Shown here: positions 15,347-24,718 of the stretch, piece by piece | How the letters are laid out: every line of letters begins with the position of its first letter | How positions within the stretch are numbered: position 1 is the first letter of the stretch | NCBI GenBank assembly: GCA_965215825.1 | Contig: CBDCEM010000003.1 | Span: 5,394,001-5,458,000, forward strand | Source of the DNA: JAWPMT01 sp965215825 | Lineage (GTDB): Bacteria; Bacteroidota; Bacteroidia; Cytophagales; Cyclobacteriaceae | Length of the DNA: 64,000 nucleotides | Direction: 5' to 3' | Notes under the pieces: generated by a model | What the model was told of the DNA's origin: nothing | Seen by the model: the letters and a program-made list of their open reading frames with translations, nothing else | Database searches by the model: none | Program-made: the position numbers and the translations under genes

Positions 15347-15976
15347 TTAATCAACCAGAACCCAAAAATTCGATTTTAGATCCTCAGATACTCCCAGTCT
15401 TGTAATCTGCTCTTCAAACTCTTGTCTGGTTAGTGGCCCTAGTTTTATTTCGCTCGAATGATCAATGATCCAGTAGCTTAATTCTTTTTCTAGAAGCGAT
15501 GAATAATATGGGTTTTTCTCTATTAGTTCTTCTGCTATTTCAGTACTCTTTCTAATATCTTCAGCTGTATTGTTAGGTGATAAAACATTGGAAAGCATTG
15601 AATAAAATGAACTATCCTGAACATAGCCATTGATTAATATTTCTTCATCTTCTTGGCTCAACTCTTTAATCTCTCCTGCATGATATAATACCAAGTATCT
15701 TGTTCTTATATCCTGAGCTAAAAAACTAACTACATACTTTCTAGAAGGCTTTTGAAGAACTAAAATATGGTTTTCATCAAATGAATGAGCAATTACATTA
15801 GGGTAAACACCTTCATGAAAAATATGATCTGGCAATATATATCGCATAGTACCATCAACACGATATACATAACCACCACTCAAGCTTTCTGCTTCATCTC
15901 CGATTTGTCCACCACAAGAAAAACAAATGAAAACCAACAGTGCTGACAAAGGCCAAATTATATGTTTACCCTTCAT
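15347..15976 (-). CDS. Lipoprotein, candidate immunity protein of the RHS toxin
   Basis: 209 residues with a lipoprotein signal (ICFSC21) and no further membrane segment. The mature part has VYPNVIAHSFDENHILVLQKPS and, near the end, LSYWIIDHSSEIKLGPLT, which recalls the DUF3997-like group of small lipoproteins; that match is from memory and weak. The ATG overlaps the stop codon of the RHS gene by four bases and a terminator follows, the classic place for an immunity gene. A lipid anchor would hold it in the periplasm, so the toxin probably acts there. Lower-GC, AT-rich codon use compared with the RHS core fits an exchangeable cassette. Confidence 0.75.
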   Translation of the reverse strand: MKGKHIIWPLSALLVFICFSCGGQIGDEAESLSGGYVYRVDGTMRYILPDHIFHEGVYPNVIAHSFDENHILVLQKPSRKYVVSFLAQDIRTRYLVLYHAGEIKELSQEDEEILINGYVQDSSFYSMLSNVLSPNNTAEDIRKSTEIAEELIEKNPYYSSLLEKELSYWIIDHSSEIKLGPLTRQEFEEQITRLGVSEDLKSNFWVLVD

Positions 15977-18900
15977 CGTATTCTCGGGTTTGTAATAGGA
16001 ATAGTTCGATAATCTAAATTCGCTAACCCTGAAAAGTGAATCATGAACGGCTGACCTTCTCCAGCATACGCTCCGCCTATCACAGTACCCACATTTCTAA
16101 TAAATCCCTTGACACCACTAATAAATCCCTTGACACCACGACCAAACCATGGATGCCCATGTTCCGCGCCTACTCTAAAATCATATTCATTTGATAGTAT
16201 CTGTACTTGGTTTTCACCTACTAGAGTTAAATCTAATGTTCCATAAACCTTTCCAATACTCTGAGGACCTCTAAGGTCAAAATTGATATGTGTAACTTTT
16301 GTGGTAGATAATTCTCTAGGATCAACATTGGTAAAGGTCATTTTTGAAGCATCTACCGTAATCGGAACACCATTACCATTCCTGTAGTAGTTGTTTGCTT
16401 CGCTCAAAGAGAGAATCCCGTCTCCATTCGTATCCCATTCGATACCACCCCCATTTGTTTGATATTGAGTGCTGGACCCTCCATTTCCACTATCAACACC
16501 ATCAACTGCATATCCAGCTTTGTAAAGTCTTAACCTCTTCTTTCCAATTCTTCTCCTAAACTTTTCATAACTCTCCTTCTTCCTTCTTTTTAATCTCTTT
16601 GTTTTCTTTTTAACTGCTCCGCTATCATCCCCATCCGTATCATCAGTACTCGCACTAGCAGAATGATTATCCGTATGCTGATTACTTTGATCACTCGGCA
16701 TCATCCCATCGGGATCGATAAAGCGTATCGGGTTATTGAACGCGTAGGAATAAGTCGAGTGCCTGCGCATCAGATCAGCGGCCGGATCTACATTCAGGAA
16801 CCTGCCTAATGACGGATCATAGAATCGGGCCTGATAATCGTACCATCCGGTTTCTTTTTGCTCTTCAAAACCATTGTATTTGTAGTCGTTCTCCGGGCTT
16901 ACATTGCTATGATTGAAGGTCAAACCAAAAGGATAGTAACCGTCTCGTTGCACAACTGTACCACCGGCATCTACTGATACTCGTACATTACCCAAATGAT
17001 CCGTCAGGTTATATTCATACAAGAAGTTGGAACCTGATTTTCGTGTACGCCCTTCAGCCGTCTGGATAAATTGCAGGTTGTCTCCTATGTAGTGAAATGG
17101 TCCATCGTAATAGGTGGTATCCGGTGAACCATCATCAACTGTTTTTGCGAGTTTGGTTCCGGTCGCATCATAGACATAATTGATCACATCGCCATTGGAC
17201 TGTACGACCTGTCGTGGCAGGTTTAAGATATTGTAATCAATGGTGGTCAGACCTTTGTTATCATCTTTGGTGATATTGCCATTGGCGTCATATTCATATT
17301 CATTGGCTACCAATCCATTGGAGGCTTCTACAAAACCTTGACCAGTATCCAAAGCAGCATCTCCAGCACTGGTTATACGATTACCAAAGTGACTAAAACT
17401 CAAATTATCAATCAAGGTTCCTTCGTAATGTCTTTGTAAGTTCTTGATATTTCCATTCAAGTCATAACGGATCCCATTGTTATCTCCATCCAGATTGAAG
17501 TGATTGGCCTTTCCTACACTGTTATAGGTTGCCCTTTTTAGCCGGTTCAAGTTATCATAGGTATAATCATAGCTTTGCTGGTTTTCATTACCACTGAAGC
17601 CCATTGTCTTCCAGAGCATCTGTCCAATGTTTCCGCCATATTGTGGTATCGGTGCATCATCATAATTAAGTTCCATAAAGAACTGATCATTTGCATCTCC
17701 ATCACCAGCCATCCCGCCATTGATGGTCTTGATCCAGCCCCGTTCATTGTAGGCATAATCTACCGATTGTGCTGCTCCACCATGCAAATCCTTCTCAATC
17801 ATTTGCCCCACCAGGTTATACTTAAATTCCGCTAAAGTGACTTGAGACTCGTTGTTGACTTTATGTTCCACTGTGGTGGGTCGGTCTCGATGATCATAGG
17901 TGAACTCTTCAAGAACAGTCGTGGTTCCCCCTGTTGCTACATGGGTGGTGGTCGTTGATTCAATCAACGGGGAAACTTCATTGCGGTAGGTCGTGAGCAC
18001 CCGATCCACTCCTCCAATATAATTCTCAGCAGCCACAAGTGTTGGTCTCAACCGATTATCGTAGTAAGTGGCTGATTTCAAGAAAGTTGACGTCTCCAAA
18101 ACCCTGGTCCTGCTACCCGTTACGAGTCCTTTTGTTGAGGTGTGGTGCCCGGAATGATCATAATTGTTGCCCCATGTGAAATCACTGACAAAATCGTAGG
18201 TATCGTAGTAGGTAATGGATAGGATTTCTGAATTAGAAGTAGACGGGTAGCTAGTGTTATCATAGCCGTACACATTGCCACTCACATTGCCGATATAGTC
18301 CACATCAAAGTCGTAATTCGCATCATTGTCTATAGTAGCTTGCAATGCCGCTCTGGAAGTCGTGATCATTTTAAGGCCGGTGATCACCGGACGGTTCATG
18401 TAATCGTACTTGGTGTAGAGCCATTCACTAGGATAAGCATTTGCTGCTTTTTCTACAGAAAAATTATCCTGATAGGAAGCGGTGAACCCCGGCTTTTTCA
18501 ACACTATTCTGGCTCCTGGGGCACGGACATAACTTTTATTCTGGTAAGTGTTTACTACAAGGGAGTCACTCTCCACGAATATCACATCGGAAGAGGAGGA
18601 GCCAATGGCTCTTCTGTTTCCATCAAGCGTGAATACCACGCGATCTCTGGCATCATAGACCATTTCTATTGACCCGGATCCAGGTACTTTTTTAACAATC
18701 ATCCGGCCCCGCTCGTCATATTGATACACAAAGAGCCACTGATCCCTAAAACTTGCATCATTGACTTTAGTCCAGTCACTCACAAGTTCAATTTGATGCA
18801 CCGCCTCTGGAGGGATCACGAGGGTCAGCTGACCAAAATCATCATAGAGATAATAGGTAGTTGCATCTTCTGCACCATTTTCTATTTTCTTGCAAACGAC

Positions 18901-19578
18901 GCGACCTTCTTTGTCTTTGAATTCATAAACCCTGCGGTTGTCCTCATCATTGATGTCAACAACCCACAATTCCCCAGCTGTATAAGTCCCTGATGTTGTG
19001 ACGATCGGGAACTCGGACTGATCAACATTGAATTCCTGAATATCATCCGTGCTATTATTGGACCGATATGTATAGTCAACCGTATTAGTACCAGTCATCT
19101 TCCAGGAGTCACCAGGAGATGCTGTTTTCATCGTCCGGCCGAGCGGTGAATCTTCAAACAACGATTCGGCAAATGGATTGTCAATCTGCGGAATACCAGC
19201 GGCTCTGGTTGCATCATATTCGTCCAGCAATTCCGTCATAGCATTGGACTTATAATTCCCAGATTCATTGACCTCAAAGGGTAAGCCCTGCTGTATTTGA
19301 CGTCCGTAAATGTCATAGAAATACGGCATGATAATATCGCCAGGTGTGCCACTATCATCTACGGAACCGCGATATTGAATCACCTGGTCTGGTCGCCCCA
19401 ACCCATCAAAATAAGTGATGTTGGTTTGTACATTTTGCTCGGTGCTCTTCTGGCTCTCCAGCGTCGAAGTTGTTGCTTGCCGCGCCCGCATAGACATGAT
19501 GTAGTTTTGCGCCGCTGTTTGGGCTTGTAGGCAGTTCATACCCACCACCGTGAGTAAGAGAAATAATATTCTTTTCAT
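15973..19578 (-). CDS. RHS-repeat protein with variable C-terminal toxin-like tip
   Basis: 1201 residues. A signal peptide (1-20) and a DUF6443-type start (YFDGLGRPDQVIQYRG) lead into many YD repeats and the RHS core ending WYDYQARFYDPSLGRFLNVD and PIRFIDPDG (DPDG at 955-958). The tip after this (959-1201) differs in kind: a Ser/Asp-rich linker, a strongly basic stretch (KKKTKRLKRRKKE), a perfect EF-hand loop at 1049-1060 (DTNGDGILSLSE), and a beta-rich domain with VYGTLDLTL, NEYDFRVGAEHGHPW and RNVGTVIGGAYAGEG. RHS shells enclose and deliver such tips. The following lipoprotein is the likely immunity partner. The tip's activity is unknown. Confidence 0.9.
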   Translation of the reverse strand: MKRILFLLLTVVGMNCLQAQTAAQNYIMSMRARQATTSTLESQKSTEQNVQTNITYFDGLGRPDQVIQYRGSVDDSGTPGDIIMPYFYDIYGRQIQQGLPFEVNESGNYKSNAMTELLDEYDATRAAGIPQIDNPFAESLFEDSPLGRTMKTASPGDSWKMTGTNTVDYTYRSNNSTDDIQEFNVDQSEFPIVTTSGTYTAGELWVVDINDEDNRRVYEFKDKEGRVVCKKIENGAEDATTYYLYDDFGQLTLVIPPEAVHQIELVSDWTKVNDASFRDQWLFVYQYDERGRMIVKKVPGSGSIEMVYDARDRVVFTLDGNRRAIGSSSSDVIFVESDSLVVNTYQNKSYVRAPGARIVLKKPGFTASYQDNFSVEKAANAYPSEWLYTKYDYMNRPVITGLKMITTSRAALQATIDNDANYDFDVDYIGNVSGNVYGYDNTSYPSTSNSEILSITYYDTYDFVSDFTWGNNYDHSGHHTSTKGLVTGSRTRVLETSTFLKSATYYDNRLRPTLVAAENYIGGVDRVLTTYRNEVSPLIESTTTTHVATGGTTTVLEEFTYDHRDRPTTVEHKVNNESQVTLAEFKYNLVGQMIEKDLHGGAAQSVDYAYNERGWIKTINGGMAGDGDANDQFFMELNYDDAPIPQYGGNIGQMLWKTMGFSGNENQQSYDYTYDNLNRLKRATYNSVGKANHFNLDGDNNGIRYDLNGNIKNLQRHYEGTLIDNLSFSHFGNRITSAGDAALDTGQGFVEASNGLVANEYEYDANGNITKDDNKGLTTIDYNILNLPRQVVQSNGDVINYVYDATGTKLAKTVDDGSPDTTYYDGPFHYIGDNLQFIQTAEGRTRKSGSNFLYEYNLTDHLGNVRVSVDAGGTVVQRDGYYPFGLTFNHSNVSPENDYKYNGFEEQKETGWYDYQARFYDPSLGRFLNVDPAADLMRRHSTYSYAFNNPIRFIDPDGMMPSDQSNQHTDNHSASASTDDTDGDDSGAVKKKTKRLKRRKKESYEKFRRRIGKKRLRLYKAGYAVDGVDSGNGGSSTQYQTNGGGIEWDTNGDGILSLSEANNYYRNGNGVPITVDASKMTFTNVDPRELSTTKVTHINFDLRGPQSIGKVYGTLDLTLVGENQVQILSNEYDFRVGAEHGHPWFGRGVKGFISGVKGFIRNVGTVIGGAYAGEGQPFMIHFSGLANLDYRTIPITNPRIR

Positions 19579-19590
19579 GGCTTGGTAGGA

Positions 19591-22575
19591 TTAGTTGTTT
19601 CGAAAGTTGTATTTGTGTTCTTCAAGCACATTGCCCTGGAAGTCTTTGACCTGATAGAGCCTGTTATTATTATCGTAGCGATAATAACTGGTCAGTCCGG
19701 TTGCATCGGTAGCAGAGGTTTGGCCCACAGTCGGATCATAAGTGAACGTCTGAACAAAAGCCGATGCCAATGAAGACTGTGACCTCAAATTATTATTGAA
19801 CAGCTGCCAATCTGCCTGGGCACTGCTGTTGGTTGCAATATCATCCATGTTGTCCAGCAAATCTTGCAGGGAAGTATATCCCGATGGTAAACTTGAGCTT
19901 ATCGCCAATTGGAGCGTGATAAAGTCCACATGGTCTGCCACCACCGCCGCATAATGTCCTTCATGACTCCAAAATACGGACTTTTGCACCCCGTCTCTAC
20001 CTGTGAAACTGGTAGGGTTACCGTATGTATCATACCCATGAAAAGTTGCCTCAGTGTAGACAGTACCCCCGTTTCTCTGACTAGTAATGGTCTGAGGTTC
20101 AAAAACATTTGTGACAGACTCGGTATAATTCCTGACCAATTTTTGCACCTCAACATTTCCCCGTAGAGATGTTTCAATGACGGGGTAGGCAATCTGGTGA
20201 CTGGCCACCATATCATCATATACCGCACCTGTTACTTCATGTGGATAGTAAAGCTCTTTGGACAAGGCTTCACCTTTACTAGAGGTAGTCGTCGTAAACG
20301 TTAGCTGTTGATGGTCATAGCTATCGTAGAAATATTCGGTCAGTACAGTATAGGGTGTGCCTGTTTCCGGATAGTTGATTTCTTCTGTACTCAGGAGCAT
20401 ATCATCGCCTCGTAGCACCCGGTAATAAGCATGTTGAAATGCATTCACGTCGGAGTTCGCTCCACCTCCATCTTCCCAAAAAGCGTCGTTCCCACCATTG
20501 TAGAAAAGCTTTTTGACTTTCAGACCCATTTTACCCATCTGGCAAAGTCCAAATCCGCCGTAGGTATGGTTTTGTTCTTGTACCATCTTGTAGGGTACAC
20601 TTCCACCATCAAACCGGTAGGACCGCATCCGTTTGAGTTTTCCTCTACGCCAGTGATTACTCTCAATACTCGGAGTGCCGATCTGAAATCCTGGTCCTGG
20701 TGTATCGTTGTAGTCCCAATATTCGTAAATGGACTTTCCAATATTAGCAGTAGTCGTTCCTTCATATACGGTCACTTCGGGATAGACCACCAACGCCTGA
20801 TCGAATGGTTCTAATGCAATGTTGGGTGAGGAAAGGTAGGTCCGTGAACGCATGGTACAACAAATGTCATGGCTATGGGCATCTACCGTCCGATGACTGA
20901 CTTCATTGTCAAATGTATAGTGCTGATCAAGGTAGTTGGCCCGGCCATCCCCGTACTCAAATGTTCTTTTGATTGGTGTGGCTCCAGTCTCCTTATACGT
21001 ATGTATCTCTTTGATCCGTACTCCTGGCCCCTGACGAGTTGTGGTGCCATCCAGGTAGCTATTGCCTTCATAGATAAACTGCGTATAGCCCCCAGTTGGG
21101 TACGTGATTTTGTTGAGCATGCAGGCCTGTGCGTAGGTAGCATTAGGGTCTCTTCCGTTAACATTTTCAGACCCTACCTGAATGGTGGTCGAAGTTCCTG
21201 AGGCACTTGCCTGATAGTTGATGCTATGATAGGGCACAAGTGTGGGTGTCCCTGATCGTTCGTTGGTTTCGTTATTATAATAGCCCCACAAGTCTCTTTT
21301 AGTAGATAGGAAATCTGGAAGGATCTGTGAGGTATTGTAATCAAAATGATATTTCTGATCTATGGTCCCGTAGCCATTCTTGACTAAGATATCCTGCAGA
21401 AAGGATCGTTTGGTTCCAGAACCATCAGTGGAAGTGAAATGGCCATAGACAAAATCTATCCGTTTTACCAGTTGATAAGCACCATCAACAAGTCTATACA
21501 CGTGTATCCCAGACAGCATCTCCTGTCCGGTAAATCCCCCCTCGCGAGTACCAGAACGTACAAACTCCACCTTACCCAAAGGGAATGTAATGGTTTCAAG
21601 GTATTTTTCCGTGGACCACATATTATGGTCTTGATAACTGTAGACGCCTGGATTTGCAGTGTAGGTGGACCCTCCAGCCAGATTCTGCACCTGATCATTC
21701 ACGTTGACAGAATAACTCCTGTCATGGGATACTTGACCACTTAGAGTGTGGTAACTGAAATCAACTTCGGTTGTGCGGTTTTTGGAAATCACCTTCGTCA
21801 TTTTCCAGGCTGAGCGTACATCGAGGTTATCATTTACCTCTTTTGTGGTTTCATGTTCATCAAACTGATACTCTCTTCCGTAGGCATCAAAGGCTTTGAA
21901 AGCGACTGAACTTGACCCATAGGTAGGCTGAATATCCAGAGGTCGATAAGGTATCATCATCACATCATCATCATCACAGCCTTGTTCGGCTTCTGCTATT
22001 CTTGCTGCATTGAAATAGGCACCACCTGTATTAGCGACAACATTATTGGCATCCGGACTATTCTGGTTCCTGTCCAGCATAAATTTCCCTGAGTAGCCCC
22101 CAAATCCGTAGGAAAACACATCAGGCTCGGCATCAATTAAGCCACGATTTACATCATTTAAGTAATGCAGATCCGCATTGATATTGGGGTCAAGCGAGGA
22201 AGGCAATGCCGTGTTGGCGTAGCCCTGAGGTAGTTCATCCGGCAAACCCAAAACTTGTCTGGATACGAATCCTCCCGCATCCAGCGACCAGCCCAACCCA
22301 ACCCAGCTGGGTCTGTCCGTGACTTTAATTCCGGAAGGGTGATAGCGCAACACTATCGGAACCTGGATGTCTTTAGCAACAATGTTATGAATCGGTACTT
22401 CTATAGCTGCAACTCCTGTGAAATAATTGACGTCAAACGAGCCAAACTTTCCAAGTTGCGCTACTTCTGGAGAAGGTCCGGTGACATTGGGGAGCAAGTT
22501 TTGATTGCTGTTTTGAGCAATCAACGTCTGAGCCGTGCATAGCACCGCCCAAAACGCAATGATTATCTTTCGCAT
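19591..22575 (-). CDS. RHS/YD-repeat shell protein (N-terminal partner)
   Basis: 994 residues with a signal peptide (residues 1-20) and the Bacteroidota RHS start LGKFGSFDVNYFTGVAAIEVPI, followed by VPIVLRYHPSGIKV and VGLGWSLDAGGFVSR. The rest is YD-type repeats (for example YHFDYNT, YRYDNNNRLYQVKD). It ends without a DPDG core or a tip, so it cannot carry a toxin itself. It lies 12 bp before the 1201-residue RHS gene and 2 bp after the tail-fibre-like gene. The pair may form one cocoon in two chains, as TcB and TcC do; that is inference. Confidence 0.88.
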   Translation of the reverse strand: MRKIIIAFWAVLCTAQTLIAQNSNQNLLPNVTGPSPEVAQLGKFGSFDVNYFTGVAAIEVPIHNIVAKDIQVPIVLRYHPSGIKVTDRPSWVGLGWSLDAGGFVSRQVLGLPDELPQGYANTALPSSLDPNINADLHYLNDVNRGLIDAEPDVFSYGFGGYSGKFMLDRNQNSPDANNVVANTGGAYFNAARIAEAEQGCDDDDVMMIPYRPLDIQPTYGSSSVAFKAFDAYGREYQFDEHETTKEVNDNLDVRSAWKMTKVISKNRTTEVDFSYHTLSGQVSHDRSYSVNVNDQVQNLAGGSTYTANPGVYSYQDHNMWSTEKYLETITFPLGKVEFVRSGTREGGFTGQEMLSGIHVYRLVDGAYQLVKRIDFVYGHFTSTDGSGTKRSFLQDILVKNGYGTIDQKYHFDYNTSQILPDFLSTKRDLWGYYNNETNERSGTPTLVPYHSINYQASASGTSTTIQVGSENVNGRDPNATYAQACMLNKITYPTGGYTQFIYEGNSYLDGTTTRQGPGVRIKEIHTYKETGATPIKRTFEYGDGRANYLDQHYTFDNEVSHRTVDAHSHDICCTMRSRTYLSSPNIALEPFDQALVVYPEVTVYEGTTTANIGKSIYEYWDYNDTPGPGFQIGTPSIESNHWRRGKLKRMRSYRFDGGSVPYKMVQEQNHTYGGFGLCQMGKMGLKVKKLFYNGGNDAFWEDGGGANSDVNAFQHAYYRVLRGDDMLLSTEEINYPETGTPYTVLTEYFYDSYDHQQLTFTTTTSSKGEALSKELYYPHEVTGAVYDDMVASHQIAYPVIETSLRGNVEVQKLVRNYTESVTNVFEPQTITSQRNGGTVYTEATFHGYDTYGNPTSFTGRDGVQKSVFWSHEGHYAAVVADHVDFITLQLAISSSLPSGYTSLQDLLDNMDDIATNSSAQADWQLFNNNLRSQSSLASAFVQTFTYDPTVGQTSATDATGLTSYYRYDNNNRLYQVKDFQGNVLEEHKYNFRNN

Positions 22576-22577
22576 GA

Positions 22578-24401
22578 TTAGTCGTTGTTTTGGACTGCTT
22601 CCAGTGCTTCAATCTTGTTTTCCTGTTGTAGGAGCCTAGCTTTCAGTTCCGCATTGGTTTGTTCACTAAGATTCATCTGATTAGTCATTTCTTTCTCCAT
22701 CCTGATCATATGGAGTGTCAATTCCTCTATCTTCTGCAGCAGGAGGATGTTCATTTCTTTGATGGCGAGGCCTTCCGCGGCCATTTCTGCCGCAGAAGGA
22801 ACCTCCGGTAGGTGTTTGTTGGCTTTGATGAATTGCTCGGTAGCTTCCAATGAGCGCAATTCATAATCTTCTTCAAATACAAAGTCCGCTCCGGCTACAT
22901 CTTCCAATATGATCTCTTCGGCATTGATTTTGCCATTGACGGTAAGTTTTTGGGTTGGTGTTGAGGTTCCGATTCCAATCTTGCCAGCACCATCAAAGAC
23001 CATCTCATCCGTTCCATGTTTCGCATTTTTGATAAAAAGCCCCTTGGATCCTGCCAACATAATTTGATAAGGATCATGGCCAGACCTTTCAAAACGAAGA
23101 GCACTTGGACCATTTTGTTCGATGGTAAGCAGGTCAGAAGGTGAAGTGGTTCCTATGCCCACATTGCCACTTCCAGTAACCCGTATTCTTTCACTAGGAT
23201 TAGTCCCATCATGTGTATGAAATGTCAGGTATCCTTCATTTGTAGTGACACCCATTTTAAAATTCGAATTCTCTCCATCTGTTGCAAATCCAATGTGTCC
23301 CTTAACACTTCCATCTATTGGTCGTCGAAAAAGTAACTTACCGGAATGACCTAGTCTTCCTGCAATCATGTCCCCTTGAACATCTAGCATTGCCTCTGGA
23401 TTTACGGTTCCAATACCGATTTCACCATCCTTTGTAATCCTCATGCGCTCGTGGGTACTTCCATCTCCAGATGTGATATCTTCGGTAGTATGGAGAGTCA
23501 GAAACCCACCACCAGTGGTCACTTTCATCTGAAATTCCTTATTTTCATTACCATCTTTAAATCCTACTACCCCACGTGTTGAACCATCCAGGTTTCTACG
23601 AAAGTTTATCTGTCCTGACGTTCCTTGCGTGCCTAAGACGATATCTCCCGCAACATCCAGCTTCTTAATAGGGTTCGTGGTTCCAATGCCAACATTTCCC
23701 TGAAAAGTGGCATCTCCACTATTCAAATCCCACCCTTGAGACCCTCCTGTACCACTAATCAGCCCTTCATAAGGAGTGGTCGCTTCGGGGTGAATGAAGA
23801 AGAGTTCTGACAATCCGATCCTTCCCGTAGCATGATGAGACTCGTAAAAAGTAAATCTCAGACCGGTATAACTCCCATCGGGCACTTCCTGCATGAAGGA
23901 TTTGGTCTGTGCCGTGCCATAATCTGTAGTACTGTAATCTGCCAGAGTAACCCAGTCAACAAGTCCATGAGGCTCATAGGTGTTGTATCCTTCAATTTTG
24001 AATCGCTTAGCGGCTCTTGCTCTGGTCGTCCATCCTACCCAGGCACCTGCTTGTGTATGTTTATCGGGGAGGTTGGTGATTTCAATAACAATCGGATGGG
24101 CAGGGTCCACCGCATCGGGAGTATAACAAACCGCGAACGCTCCATCGAAAAGGACATTTAAGTGGAAGGATTGTGTCCCTGTAGTTGTTTGGGTAGCGCC
24201 ATATCTGTTGATGGCATCAAAAAGAACATTATGCTCCATTCCTACTGGTGCATCATTTGCCGAAAAGGTCTGGGCATTTGCACCTATGGTTACCGTCAGG
24301 AGAAGTAAAACCAATAGAAGTTTCGCATTTTTTGTGACTTTTAGATATTGGTCTACTGATCTTTCAGTTAGCCCTAAGGAAAGGTTTTTGTCGTTGTTCA
24401 T
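22578..24401 (-). CDS. Trimeric tail-fibre-like surface protein
   Basis: 607 residues. A membrane segment or signal peptide lies at about 27-44 (ending ANAQ) after a charged N-terminus, so the true start may be internal. A domain at about 45-210 of unknown type (FHLNVLFDGAFAVCY, RFTFYESHHATGRIG) is followed by repeats of the fibre motif GNVGIGTTNP, GEIGIGTVNP and GKIGIGTSTP, typical of trimeric beta-structured shafts. The end has DFVFEEDYELRSLE, HLPEVPS and KIEELTLHMI plus a coiled coil, the same tip as in the LamG protein at 4019. It is the first gene of the RHS operon and may display or anchor the RHS complex. Confidence 0.85.
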   Translation of the reverse strand: MNNDKNLSLGLTERSVDQYLKVTKNAKLLLVLLLLTVTIGANAQTFSANDAPVGMEHNVLFDAINRYGATQTTTGTQSFHLNVLFDGAFAVCYTPDAVDPAHPIVIEITNLPDKHTQAGAWVGWTTRARAAKRFKIEGYNTYEPHGLVDWVTLADYSTTDYGTAQTKSFMQEVPDGSYTGLRFTFYESHHATGRIGLSELFFIHPEATTPYEGLISGTGGSQGWDLNSGDATFQGNVGIGTTNPIKKLDVAGDIVLGTQGTSGQINFRRNLDGSTRGVVGFKDGNENKEFQMKVTTGGGFLTLHTTEDITSGDGSTHERMRITKDGEIGIGTVNPEAMLDVQGDMIAGRLGHSGKLLFRRPIDGSVKGHIGFATDGENSNFKMGVTTNEGYLTFHTHDGTNPSERIRVTGSGNVGIGTTSPSDLLTIEQNGPSALRFERSGHDPYQIMLAGSKGLFIKNAKHGTDEMVFDGAGKIGIGTSTPTQKLTVNGKINAEEIILEDVAGADFVFEEDYELRSLEATEQFIKANKHLPEVPSAAEMAAEGLAIKEMNILLLQKIEELTLHMIRMEKEMTNQMNLSEQTNAELKARLLQQENKIEALEAVQNND

Positions 24402-24718
24402 AAGTCGTCAATGGTTAAAAAAATAGTTGTATCACATAACTCCCCAATCGAGAAGCGTAGGCAAAAAAGCAAAAACATTTCTACAATTCCTACAATAACT
24501 TCATGAACGACTGAATTTCTTCATGTATGTAGCAAAATCGCCAATAAGTGTAAAACGGTTTGGTGTTTTTAGCATACTAAGACGCGCGATTCGTGACAGC
24601 TATAATTGATTACTCTAAATTCTGGAAGATAAAACTTCCTCTTGCGGACCATCTAGTCAGGTGACTAAACTAAATTTCCTCTCCAGATGTTCTCCATCAT
24701 AACAAACCCTATAGACGC
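24402..24718. other. Intergenic region between divergent genes
   Basis: 317 bases separate the RHS operon from pirin. It must hold both promoters. I see AT-rich sequence and a short repeat GTAGGAATTGTAG on the minus strand near 24485-24500, but no clear -7 box, hairpin or gene. Confidence 0.4.

Noticed and set aside
15973..19578. Type VI secretion effector (RHS with VgrG/PAAR)
   Set aside because: A signal peptide is present, and there is no PAAR domain, VgrG or EagR gene in the window.
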